Under the pieces are notes generated by a model. The model was given only the letters and a program-made list of their open reading frames with translations. It was not told the DNA's origin and made no database searches. Source: Astrocystis sublimbata (taxonomy: Eukaryota > Ascomycota > Sordariomycetes > Xylariales > Xylariaceae). From it: a DNA stretch of 64,000 nucleotides. The stretch covers positions 186,001 to 250,000 of the forward strand of contig JAJNNY010000042.1 of NCBI GenBank assembly GCA_022453515.1, read 5' to 3'. The position numbers were made by a program, and so were the translations under genes. Positions 11,284-22,288 of this stretch are shown here, piece by piece (within the stretch, counting starts at the first letter, position 1; every line of letters begins with the position of its first letter).

Positions 11284-14200
11284 ATGGCTGCGCAGCCGAC
11301 CAACGGAGACACGGGCTTCGCCGGCCACGCCGCGCCCCATGCCACCAACGGTGCCCACGATGCCGAAGTCCTGCCTCAGATCAGACAGGCCCTCGATGTT
11401 GTCTATAGCCCGCACTCGTCCAACGATGAACGCCAATACGCCCAGGGCCTTCTCGAGAACATCAAAGATTTCGCCGAAGCCCCAGCCCACGGCTACCAGC
11501 TGGCCGCCGACAAGTCCCAGTCCCCCGTCGTCAGACACTACGCCCTCTCGCTGCTCGACCATGCTATCAAGCACAAGTGGACCAAATACACGACACCTGA
11601 GGCGGCGGCTTTGCGTGATTGGGTGCTCCAGCTATCGCGGGACGTAGCGAAGGGTGACCCTGTCTACCTTCGCAACAAGATAGCCCAGCTATGGGTCGAG
11701 ATTGCCAAGAGGAGCTGGGCTACTGAATGGATGGACATGGACGCGCTTCTTGTTCAGATTTGGCAGGCCCCCGATTCTGCCGTGCATAAAGAGTTTGTGC
11801 TGACTGTCTTGGAGACCCTGTCCGACGAGATCTTCGTGGGCGACGACATGGTCGTCCATCTTCGCGAGAGGGTCTTGAGTAAGGCCTCGGTGGAGATCAT
11901 CACTCCTGCTGCCGTCCTGCTCGAGGCCCACCCAAACCGAGAAGCAGGTCCCCCGGTCCGGTCTGGGGATGAGGGATGGTTGGCGCGCATCGTCGAGTTG
12001 CTCCAACACTGCTTGTCCGGCGACGTCCAGAACAATGAAGAGCTGCGCAGCTGTGCCCTTCGCGCCTTTGCTGTACTGTATAGCCTGATGCCATGGGTCA
12101 TCCCGAAAGCAGTAACAGTAACGGGCGCTGTGCCTGTCATGTGCGAGGGTCTCCGCGCTTCCCATGTCGACGTCCAGAAGGTCAGTGTTGCTTGCTTGGT
12201 ACCGTTCGGCTTCAGTAACTAATGAATGAAGGCATCCTTGGAAGCTTTGCATGCACTGTATTCTCGCACCAGCTTCACCGAACAAGAGTTTCGGGAACTA
12301 GTAGTGCCGTTACTTCATGCCCGTTATGTCACCCTCTTCAGGCAACTTCTCGAGTGGTCTGTTGTAGATGTAGACGACTTGGACGACGACAAGTATCAAC
12401 TTTCCAAAAAGCTATCCGAGGTATGTCGACATCCAGACCGATGGTTTTGCTGGACAATTGTTTGTGTTGACTTGGGCTCTAGTTCATTTCCTACCTAGCC
12501 AATTATTTGGATCGACGGTATGCGGTATTGCCCACCGATCAATCAGAAGTCGACTTGATGAGTTTCCTTCATCTACTTCTCTTGATTACCCAGAATCAGA
12601 GTTTATTGGTCTCGATACCAGTGCTAGTCACATGGTGTCGTCTATTAAACCATGCGAAGCTGGGCCCCGATATTGCTGCAACCGGATCAGTAATCGGTCC
12701 CCTACTAGAACTCTGTAGCGCTAGGCTCATTCGATACGAGAGTCTTCCCGAAGATAGCGAAAACCCAACCATTCGCCTCCTGTTAGAGGACACTGATACC
12801 TTGCCCGAACGACATATGTTCTTGGGCAATTACCGCCGCTATGCCTCCCAAGTCGTTGAGACTATCGTCAATTTAAAGGTGGAGGATGCTATGACACATA
12901 TACTGGGACAGACTGAGAATGTTCTGACCCATCTATACGACGACTCGCCTCCTCTTGACAGTAAGGGATTCGACCTTTGGTACATGAGCGATGCTAACAT
13001 TGTGTAGTGGCAAACTATTCGAAAGTATCCCAGCCTGTGTTACGGGTTGATGCTCGGGCGACAGTTATTGAAGCAGCCCTTAAAGGTTGCAGCAAATGGC
13101 GGACCAGCCTCAGACGTGATGGTAAACAGGATGTATGTCACGTCACTCTTGAGCCCATCTATGATTTTTTCGCTGACGATCATCAGAGCGACGAAGCCGT
13201 TTCCCTCGAAAAAAACCTAGAGACTTGGTGCAATCGTCTATTGGAGATGAGATTTGAGGTTGGTCTAGATCCATTTACCTTCTCAACATTCAAACTAACT
13301 GTCGCAGGATCCTCTCATACGGAAACGGATACTACAACTCTTGGTAGCATTTTCGACCTCTGTTCTTGACCGAAATCCGTCGTTCATGCTTAAGGTCCTT
13401 GAACACATACTTGTGACCTGGCCAGCTACGTATCCAGAACATAAAGTCTACAGCGATGCTATTAAAGACCTTCAAGCAGAAAGCATGGTCGAGCTTCAAA
13501 GACTAGCGGTCAAGATGCCGGATCACCTGATAGCAAGTGACACGATTTCCAGACGATATGCCCATCTTCTAACTGGTGTCACAGGATGTCTACGATCAGA
13601 TAGAAACCAAGGTAAATGAAATGGTATCGTCTGGCACCTTGGATGAGAAGCGTCAAATATCGTACCAAACATTTCTGTTTACGATTGTGTAAGCCCGGCA
13701 TCCTTCCGCACCATGAGATTTGTACTGAACATGTTCCAGTCATCGATGCCGTCGACTAGACCAGAATACCAAAGTCGGAAAGCTACAAGCTTTCCTCGAC
13801 CCCATCGGAACCCAGTGGCAAGATCCTCAATTGAAGCAGTGCCTCAGTTCACATGACGGCTTTTCTGAGCTGATGGGGTTGGATAAAGCTCAGGAATATG
13901 TAGCTCGTAAACGAATACATGAGATACAAGATTGGGGCTCAATAGAACTCGACGATGAGGGCAAGGCCCTGCAAGACGAGCTTGAAGCACGGCAGACCGT
14001 AAGTTCTACCGGCCCAGATGGAAACATTGATACTAAATTTGTTTCAGAGGCTACCATTGCGCATAACGAAGTCATTTCTCACATGCTCTGTCGACAAAGT
14101 AGAAAAGGGGCAGGATGCCTACCAGTTATCGGCCATTTTGTGGCAGGACTGTTTCCCTATCATCCTACCCGAACTCCTTAACTTCTTGAGGTAAGTGGAC

Positions 14201-15674
14201 GTAATTCTTGCACAAGCACATGGCTGACCTACGGTTGTAGTCATGCTCATGCCTCGCACTCTCCAGAGAACTGGAAAGTGCTCCCGCCAGAAATGAAGAC
14301 GATCGTTGGTAGAATACTTACCGATAGGTTCTGGCAATCTGGCATCTCCGAAGGCAGCAAAGAAGATTTCTACGCTCGTGTTCTAGGAAAGAAGCACACT
14401 TTTGAAGGGTTGGCCTCGACTATACGTGGATCTATCCGTTATGTACGAGAGTCGTGCTATGCAATCATCTACTGTATGACACGCCTCGATACGCAATTCT
14501 ACGGATTCAGCGAACTCCCGGATCCGCTGGCTCGCGCCGTCTTGGCCGATGCCTCGAGTCTATCGGCCCATCAGTTGATTAATCTACTCAATCTGATTAG
14601 ATTCCTGGTCGACAACTGCCCGGTGCCTCTGCGAGATCACTTCTTGCCACCCATACTGGAAGCCTGCTTTCGACAGCTAGACGCTAGGGTAAACGATGAA
14701 TGGACTAGACAAGGCCAATCGCAAGTAGTAGATTCCGCTGGCGACGAGCTGACAGAGGAGATGAAGAATGAGAGCATCCTCCGACAGCTAACATACACGT
14801 CCGTGATGCTGGTAGCCGACTTCCTCGATCCTGCTAGGAAAAGTGAGTTCATCCATTTCTCAATAACAGTCCTCGTACTAACTTGCGCGGCACAGATAAG
14901 GATCACGGCTCAACTGAAGGACTGGACAAGTATCCCTCTTTGCGAAACTTCTGTTTGATGCGATCTTCCATTGTGGAACCTTTACTCGTCTTTTGCACTC
15001 GCGTCATAGGCGTCAAGGACACACGGTGCTGCAGCATTATGGTCAGAGTGCTGAAAAGCGTGGTCCCCGAGTTTGGCTCCGTGCACTCAACCGCTCCAAG
15101 GTCAATGGAGACGGATAAGAGTTCCGAGGCCGGCAATGGAGTCAACCCCTGGCTCCCAGCCGAGACGGCATCGGCTGTACGCGAATATATATCGAGAGAT
15201 GTTGTGATGGCCTGCATCACCTCGCTCCACGATCCTCATTTCGTCGAACAGCAAAAGGAGCTGGCTGGTCTCATTGCCACGATCGTGACCTGCTACAGCC
15301 ACCTGAGCACAACGGCGCGGGATGTGCTAGTGTCGTTGCCGAACATCAAATTAGCGGATGTGTACAAGGGGATCGAGATCATGACGTCCAAGGACACCAG
15401 CTCCCGCGGACAGCGAGCCGTGATCCTAGAGTTACTACGCAGCCTGAAGGGCGTGAGCGTGTCGGAGATGGGGAAGCTATCTAAGAGCGTAGGCGCATTG
15501 CCGTCGTCCTCATTACCGACATCGTCGAGGAAAACGACACGCAGCATGATGGCGCAGAAGTTCATGACGGCACCGGATGCTACCAGTCATGCAACGACGG
15601 GCGGCGGCGGAGGCGGCGGCGATCCGGACCCTAATAACGCCCTGGATGGTCTCGCTGGCTTGTTTGAGATGTAG
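11284..15674 (+). CDS. Exportin, Msn5/exportin-5 type karyopherin-beta
   Basis: Ten exons (11284-12180, 12232-12420, 12483-12960, 13008-13258, 13308-13532, 13585-13688, 13740-13998, 14048-14190, 14241-14842, 14896-15674) join in frame to 1308 residues. The N-terminal part has the importin-beta-like pattern (RHYALSLLDHAIKHKW), followed by helical HEAT-type repeats to the end. Segments such as MPDHLI|DVYDQIE, LPLRITKSFLTCSVDKV, SHSPENWKVLPPEMK and the C-terminal LDGLAGLF fit fungal exportin-5/Msn5 (KapJ) proteins. These export phosphoproteins and tRNA or other RNA from the nucleus with Ran-GTP. The intron at 13533-13584 is GC-AG (donor GCAAGT); without it the frame would be lost. A run of seven glycines precedes the C-terminus. 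The stop TAG is followed by 69 further open codons (see findings). Confidence 0.88.
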
Positions 15675-15702
15675 GATGTTTCCGGCCAATTCTCATCTAC
15701 GC

Positions 15703-15780
15703 GAGAGTCTACACAAGAGCAAGAATGGGAGTCTACGCAAGAATGGGAGTCTACGCAAGAGCGAGAGCAAGAGCGTAAGC
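15703..15780 (+). repeat. 18-bp tandem array in exportin 3' flank
   Basis: Units of GAGTCTACGCAAGAATGG and variants (GAGTCTACACAAGAGCAAG, GAGTCTACGCAAGAGCG) repeat three times and then decay into GAGCRAGAGC steps. The unit length is a multiple of three, so several frames stay open across it. Confidence 0.75.
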
Positions 15781-16207
15781 AACTGCGAAAGCGCGAGGAA
15801 AGGCGTAAGGTCCGCTTAGCCCGGTCATTAACACAAGTTCGAGTTGGGCGAGGTGAGCGAGCAAGGTGGAGCAAGGTGATATAGGAGGTGGTACCCGTGA
15901 GTCCGCTATAGGCTTCTAGCTGACAATTGCTCGAGCATGGCTTGCATCCTGACTTGGCTTCCAAGTTGCGTGGCAATCCTGGCATGAAATAACATGGCCG
16001 ATGCTCGATCGAACGTGGAGGCCTTGGGCAAAGAGCTTGAGCACGTGGCTGAATACATACTTAGGTCTATTAGCTAGCTACCCACCTCCCTGCCTGTATC
16101 ATCTATCACACCCATACAACACTGTCAACACCCAGCGCATGAACATAAATGCGGCACTATGTACAGTAGAATGTCGCTAGCTAGGTAGACTATAAGTAAC
16201 CAGCACA

Positions 16208-16217
16208 TACCTAGGTA
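16208..16217. repeat. TACCTAGGTA palindrome
   Basis: 10-bp perfect palindrome between the exportin and Ldb17 genes. Confidence 0.9.
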
Positions 16218-17276
16218 GCGATTACATGAATAATACTTCGGTAGCTAAATTTGCGGTTCTATTTGTCAGAGATTAGTATGTACGTCAAGTCGCTGATGTT
16301 GCTCCTTTGTGTGTTGCTGATCACTGATTACATGCCCCGTGAGCAAGCCTGCCGAGAGCCGTACGAGTTCAACGAAACAACCCCTCATGGATTAAAGTTC
16401 CATGAGACAAAAAAGCTACAGAAGAAAAACGGACACAGGTACTGTCGACTATTATGGATGTCTATATAGCGTATTGTCAAGGCTCAATAATCGTTTTATA
16501 GTAAACTAACAAGTCCATATTGTTGATCTAGGAAGAGGTACAACACGACTTATGATTATTAAAAACGTTATTTCTACTCGTTAACAGCCATATGGTTGGC
16601 GGCTAATAGGGTGAGTGTTTCAAGTATTCCCTGCCATGGGATTCTCGTTGCAGGTGCCGGATATCCATGATACGATGCCATGTGCCACGAGGATACTGGA
16701 GGAAGAGTGGGTCTGGTGACGTCTGCTCAGCCTCTGATCTGGGCCGCTGAACCAAGTGTCCAAGTGGTCTTTGGTGGGGCAGCTGCAGGCGTGCCTCCTC
16801 CTTTCTGTGCCTGAGTTAGAGCCGCTGTCGGGGACATCCTACGTGTTTTACCGTGTTTTACTGGACTTACCTAGCTTGGAGGGACGTTGGGCATCACGGC
16901 CCGCGGGGTGGTTGACTTTAGTCTCATCATGGATTCCTTCAACCTACTTGTACCTGTACCCATCACCTCGTAGGTGTTGCAACAACGCCTCTGCTTTTTT
17001 CTTCACCTGCAGTCTTTGTATCTTCAACACCTCCAAGACTCCCGATGAAAGTACCAGTGGCCTTCGTTTCTCTCGCGACGGACACATGCTACGCTGGTTG
17101 GACTGAGCGACCGCGCATTCAATGCTCCGTGTGCCGAGCCCTCAACGGTAGAGCACGACAACACCGAGACCGACGACCATAACATAACGTGCATTGCAGC
17201 TCTTCTCCAGAATTCGGAATGAAGCGACTTGACCCTCTCGTTCGCTAGCTTCTTCTCGCCTTTCTCCTGTGACACC

Positions 17277-18995
17277 ATGGCCGGCCTGGGCGGCGAGTAT
17301 GTAAGCATTGAGAACGAGGAGCAACTATGGAACGGTGCGTATTTCCCTAATTTGTCCCTCTCTCTCTCTATCTCCATTGCCTTTTCCTGTCTTGGTTTTC
17401 CCCTCCATAATTCCACCTTCTACATTCTCCTATGCGACGGATGCCCGCCTCAAGCCACAATAGCGACAGACAAATATTTACGTTTGCCTCACAGAGATTG
17501 CCACCATCGCCGCCACGCAGTGTGCTGCTAACGCCCACGAAGTCATCGACGATTGCCTGCGTACCTGGCTGTCGCTCGCCTCCCGATGCCGCACCGACTT
17601 CGACCTCTCCGAAGAGGAGGTGGCCATATGCTCCCACCACCTCCTTCGCGGCACTCTCTTCCTGGCCAATGCAGAATATGTGCGGACCCAGATCATATAC
17701 AGCTTGTTGCAAGATGACGAGCCTGCGCATCTGTACCCTATAGCCAACCTTTTGCTGCTCGACGGAAGGGCAAACGAAACGACATTCCGCAAAATGATAG
17801 AGGAGAATAGCTTCCACCGTCTCGTAGAGCTCATCAACGGCCGCAAAGAGGACGATCCTCCTTTGCACCGCCTGCTGCTCGAGCTAATATACGAGATGTC
17901 ACGGATCCAGAAGCTGCGCATTCAGGATCTTGCACTTGTCGACGACGGTTTTGTCAGCTATCTGTTCCAGCTTACCGAGATCCTTTCCGACGACGTCAAC
18001 GATCCTTGCCACTCCTCCATCATACGAGTCTTGGTATGTTGCCAATGCAATCCCCTACTCGCTGGCCCTTGGCTCACACACTCTAGCTTGTGCTGAATGA
18101 GCAGTACATGGTCGCATCCGCCACAGCCGTCGCTATGCCCGACCCGTCCGTTGCGCCGCTGACAAACAGAGTCGTCAAATGCCTGAGTCTCTACGGCACG
18201 CAATACAAGACGTTTGGCGAAAACCTCATACTTCTGCTGAACCGTGAAACAGAGACGGCGATGCAGCTTCTCATCCTCAAACTTCTCTATCTCCTCTTCA
18301 CCACGACTGCCACCTGCGAGTATTTTTACACGAACGACCTCCATGTTCTCCTCGATGTCATCATCCGCAACCTCTTGGACCTGCCCAATGAGCTGACATC
18401 GCTGCGGCATACGTATCTCCGAGTCATGTACCCCTTACTTGCACACACGCCGCTCAGCCAACCGCCCTATTACAAAAAGGCAGAAATACAGAAGGTCATG
18501 AGGTTGTTGGCAGGGGCAGGGAATACACATTTCGAGGCTGCAGACGAGACGACGCTACGGCTCGTGGACCGTGTGACGAAGGTGAATTGGCTCCAAGAGG
18601 ACCAGAACAGCGCAGGGGAATTGGCTCGTCGGATTTTGGGCATCAGTCTCTCTCCCACAGACACAGCCAGTAGCATTAGTGTTGCCGACGTGGCCGAAGT
18701 GTCGGAGAAACCGGGCGTGCAGACACCCAGCCGGAAAGCGGAGGGCGAGGTCGAACTAAGCATCTCCCCGGTTGAAGTGAGGACGATAGAGACGAAAGTA
18801 ATGGCCCCCACGCCTAACAGATCGAAGAAAACGCCCCCTGAAGTACCGAAGCACAGGTACGGGACGCCGGTGCAGAGCGTGACTGCGAACCCGCCGAAGA
18901 AGATCCCGCCCAAGGCGCCGCCACCGCGCCGCGTGGGCAGATTCAAAGTTGTCTCCTCGGCGTCGGACGAGAATGGGGCTTCTTCTAATAAGTAG
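17277..18995 (+). CDS. Ldb17/SPIN90 family actin-assembly regulator
   Basis: Three exons (17277-17334, 17495-18033, 18087-18995) encode 501 residues up to a TAG. The body (about residues 20-330) is the helical Ldb17/SPIN90 leucine-rich domain: [59 protein letters not shown] and [12 protein letters not shown] are typical. In yeast Ldb17 acts at cortical actin patches during endocytosis; S. pombe Dip1 and mammalian SPIN90 activate the Arp2/3 complex to start unbranched filaments. The tail is proline- and lysine-rich ([23 protein letters not shown]), a likely SH3-binding region. The reading frame continues after the TAG for 154 codons with a second copy of this tail, annotated separately. Confidence 0.87.
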
Positions 18996-19460
18996 GGGGC
19001 CTCAGAGAAGCCGTGCGTGCAGTCGCCCAGCCAAAAAGCGCGGGAGGGCGAGATCGAATCGACCATATCTCCCGTGGAAGGAAGGACAATAGAAAAGAAA
19101 GTAATAGCTTCCACGGCTAAAAAAGTAAAAGGGCCAGCCCCTGAAGCACCAAAGCATAAGTATGGGAAGCCGATGCAGGGCACGACTGCGAGCCCGCCCA
19201 AGAAGACAAAAAAGCCACCCCCTGAAGTACCAAAGCACAAGTATGGAAAACCGATACAGGGCGCGACTGCGAGCCCGCCCAAGACGCCGCCCAAGGTACC
19301 CCCGCCCCGCCGGGTGGGCAAATCCAAAGTTGCTGTTGCTTCTTGGACCTCGGACGAGACTGGGGGCTCTTCTATTGAAACAGACTCTAATAAATCCAGC
19401 TCTTCTGATGATTCCAGCTCTTCTGGCGAATCCGATTCTTCTGGTGATCCCTTCTGGTGA
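18996..19460 (+). other. In-frame duplicated tail after the Ldb17-family TAG codon
   Basis: Directly after TAG (18993-18995), in the same frame, 154 codons stay open to a TGA at 19460. The text repeats the preceding tail: SEKPCVQSPSQKA against [26 protein letters not shown] against [23 protein letters not shown] against [10 protein letters not shown]. Inside it the PPEVPKHKYGKPIQG unit occurs twice, and it ends in an acidic serine-rich run (SSSSDDSSSSGESDSSGD) and PFW. It was clearly coding in the recent past. It may be reached by stop-codon readthrough or by splicing of a 63-nt segment (18933-18995, GTGGGC...TAG, in frame), or may be lost from the protein through a nonsense change. Confidence 0.75.
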
Positions 19461-20202
19461 TCCCGGTTCCTTCTAATGAAATGGGCTCTTCTGATGGAAG
19501 AGAATCACCGAGTGATGATGGACAGCTCTGAGGCAGCAATCCTGGGCATAGAAAGGCCAGCTAGGAGGTGGGCAGGATACGGGTCGAACCGTTCTCAACA
19601 GTACTAACAAAGCATGATGGGGTTTGTATGCATCATTTCATTGCATTTACAATGAGCTAGGCGTCGGGGGTTTCTTGAGCGTCGCTTGCAGCAAGGCAAG
19701 CGGAAGGATTAGCTAGCACAGATAGCCTATTAGCGCCACATACTACATATAATAACAACAACATGCTATGACATGAGTCCAGTCGTTTTGAGTCAGTTCG
19801 TTGCATGTCTGTTTGCATAGGGGTCCAAGAAGTTGAGTGAGAAGTATTTATTGCTCTTGCAATCCTATGAAATATTTTCAATTCGGGACATGGCGAGACG
19901 AAGATGCCGTGTCATCCACAACAGACACGTTTTGCAAGGAAGACCCTTGCCGGCGATGGGCGCAGCACGAGGATCTCTCATATCTTACTTTAGTAGTAAC
20001 TGATAGTGCATTTCGGGATCGGATTCGAGAATCGGCAAGAGGACCCCCGAGCAGGACCCCTCTCGACCCTTTTTCGTGCCTGGATAAGATCTACAAATAT
20101 AGTTTCTACCATCCTGAGCTAGTGACTAGTCCTGATGCCAGCACTACCTTAATCAGGATATCGGGATAGGTACCGCTTCCTATTTTGTCTACAGCCTGGC
20201 AA
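19461..20202. other. Intergenic
   Basis: No firm gene. A 100-codon frame at 19867-20169 (MKYFQFGTW...) is not a shadow of another gene and has a balanced composition, but I recognise no family and see no splice or promoter support. The stretch leads into the first MITE copy. Confidence 0.4.
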
Positions 20203-20470
20203 GGGGGAGCCACATTAAGTGTCCGGGTTCGAGGTGCCACACAGATGAGAAATACTTCCAACCAGGTTTTTCGTAGTTTATACTCCCCCGAAGAAAGTAA
20301 TATATAATATTTATTGTTTTATTATTACCTAGTTATATAGTAGTAGTTATTTAAGTTATTTATTTATTATATAATAGTTATTTTATAATTAAAGGAATAT
20401 TTATTATATAGGTATGTTAACATCTACCTCTACTCAACTATACTTACACCGGACACTTAATCTTACCCCT
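20203..20470. mobile_element. MITE-like element, copy 1
   Basis: An AT-rich 268-bp element with terminal inverted repeats: ATTAAGTGTCCGG near the left end (20214-20226) matches, as reverse complement, CCGGACACTTAAT near the right end (20449-20461), and both ends finish in G or C runs. It has no coding capacity. A second copy lies at 20976-21247 in the same orientation. Such elements are moved by transposases encoded elsewhere. No clear target duplication is visible. Confidence 0.75.
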
Positions 20471-20975
20471 ACATGCCTAGTGTTGATATAGTATGTATGT
20501 TGTCCTGTTGGGTGCTCGGGTGTGCACGTTCGCATTGTGTTCGCATTGCTGAGCTGCGGACGGATGGGTACGATCTTGTACTGTACTAGGTATGATCACC
20601 GTGGTTCGTTGCCCAGTGGTTGGTGCCAATATTCTATCGCATACATATGTAGAATGCAGGGAGCATGAATACATAGAGATTTCAGTTTCGGAAATAGTAC
20701 TTAATACTTATTATTAGACTTTGGGGATTCATTCTTAGGCATCTTTGGATTCCAAGTCTGCTCAAAGACACACACACACACATATAGGTATATGTTGAAG
20801 CACATGCGAGAGACACACAGACTGGAAATTGGAATAGAGGTGCAAGCCACTACGTCATCGCAGGTTGGTTCTGAAATTATGTACAGTCGACCCCGCTTGT
20901 CATTGGCGAGGAGGCGGGTGGGGGTATGATTGGCGCTAGGAGGGCTGGTGCTGCGGTGGTGGACGGCGCCGGCTC
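20471..20975. other. Spacer between the two MITE copies
   Basis: This holds a (CA)n run at 20768-20782 and nothing that looks coding. The segment is flanked by two direct copies of the same element. Confidence 0.5.
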
Positions 20976-21247
20976 GGGGGAGTCACATTAAGTATCCGGG
21001 TCCGAGGTGCCATACAAAAAAGATGAGATACTTCCAAGCAGGTTCTTCGTAGTTTATACCCCCCGCAGAAAGTAATATATAATGTTTATTGTTTTCTTAT
21101 TACCTAGTTATATAGTAGTTATTTAAATATAGTTTATTGATTATACAATAGTTATTCTACAATTAAAGAAATATTTATGATACTATATGCCGACATCTAC
21201 CTCCACTCAACTAGGTACGCCTATACCGGACACTTAATCTTACCCCC
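20976..21247. mobile_element. MITE-like element, copy 2
   Basis: Same element as 20203-20470, aligned end to end with scattered substitutions and small indels, many of them C/T or G/A. The left inverted repeat reads TAAGTATCCGG, with one G to A change, against an intact CCGGACACTTAATCTTACCC on the right. Transition-type damage fits repeat-induced point mutation but is not proof. Confidence 0.75.
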
Positions 21248-22288
21248 ACATGGCCGGTTGGGAAATGTGAAGGGTTTTCCCGAAGAGGCTAGCGCTGGGT
21301 TCGCTGGGGTAGGTCGATCATCATCACTGAGTCTCGACTTGGAGAACGGACAGGGGTGTGCAGTGATGACTGATGACGACAATAGAGTTCAGGCTTCAAG
21401 GTTCACGCCTCGAGGATGGCCTGTCCAGAATTAAGGCCCATCCCGTCCACGTTGGGTTCGCTGCCCGCATTTACTGACTGAGCCCAAAGCCAAAAAAATA
21501 AAAAATAAAAAATAAAAAATAAAAAATAAAAATAAAAAAAGCCGAAAACTATTTGGAGCACAACACCGACGCCGTCTTACCTGTGATGCGACCATTTGTT
21601 CAACCGAACGCGTGTTCATTTACGTCTCTGGGTGTTGTTCAGTCCAGCAACTTTCAACGCTAACTGACACGCCCCGCTGAGATACGTAGTCTGTACTCTG
21701 TCCCTCTCTCCTGCTGCTGCATTCTTCTATCCACACCCTCGATCAAGTCTTTGCGCACGGCGCAGAGGTATCTTGATGACCAGACAAAGAGACATAAATT
21801 AAACGTGGCAAGCCACCGGGAGGAGGTATGTCCACACCTCGTCGCCCTCATTTATCCAAGCTCTGCCCGCCACCAGCAGCAATGAGCATTCATTTGTCGT
21901 GCCCACGTACATCTCACCGTCGCATCACATGCACACTCGCTAACGACGTGCATCATCCTAGTGTAACCTACCGAGCCTACCGACCTAACTCTCGAGCTAC
22001 TGACACTAACAAGCGGCTGTGTCTCTTCCCTGTCTTGCCTGTGTTTCTGTCCCGCGTCCAGGCTAGATACTTACATAGATTCTGCACTGGGGCAGATCTG
22101 AGAAGGCCGCTCGCTCGCTCGCTGGCCACAGCTATCGACGCTTATACCGGCGCCATCGCGAACCCTATCTCTCGTCTCAACCAGCGCTAGTGGATTACTA
22201 GACCCGACCTCGGCCAAGCCACGTTTTGCCGACCAGCCGATCCTGATCCCCAGCTAAGACCAGGCGCAGGTGGTTGCGTCAATACATC
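21248..22288. other. Intergenic and leader of SLM1
   Basis: Contains an A-rich (AAAAAAT)n tract at 21492-21540 and then a pyrimidine-rich stretch typical of a fungal promoter and 5' leader. Several short open frames (for example 21828-22190) lie in the presumed leader. No separate gene is supported. Confidence 0.5.
21492..21540. repeat. (AAAAAAT)n low-complexity tract
   Basis: About seven imperfect units of A5-7T in a row. Confidence 0.9.

Larger units (their letters stand above)
15675..17276. other. Intergenic after exportin
   Basis: The 3' flank starts with an 18-bp tandem array (15703-15780). A TACCTAGGTA palindrome lies at 16208-16217. The last 500 bases are the probable promoter of the Ldb17 gene. 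Open frames at 16251-16469 and 16756-17106 show no family resemblance and are not called. Confidence 0.5.

Noticed and set aside
11689..12285. 198-codon minus-strand frame within the exportin first exon
   Set aside because: Shadow of a strongly supported exon on the plus strand, with no independent motif.
18470..19327. 285-codon minus-strand frame opposite the Ldb17 tail
   Set aside because: Antisense to the repeated proline-rich tail; glycine- and phenylalanine-rich repeats mirror the sense repeats.
19575..19600. tRNA-like T-arm (GGGTCGAACC)
   Set aside because: Neither strand gives an acceptor stem, anticodon stem and D-arm at the right spacing; at most a relic.
19867..20169. 100-codon frame MKYFQFGTW...
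   Set aside because: Not a shadow, but no recognisable family, no splice signals and a position between repeats; kept only as a note in the intergenic entry.
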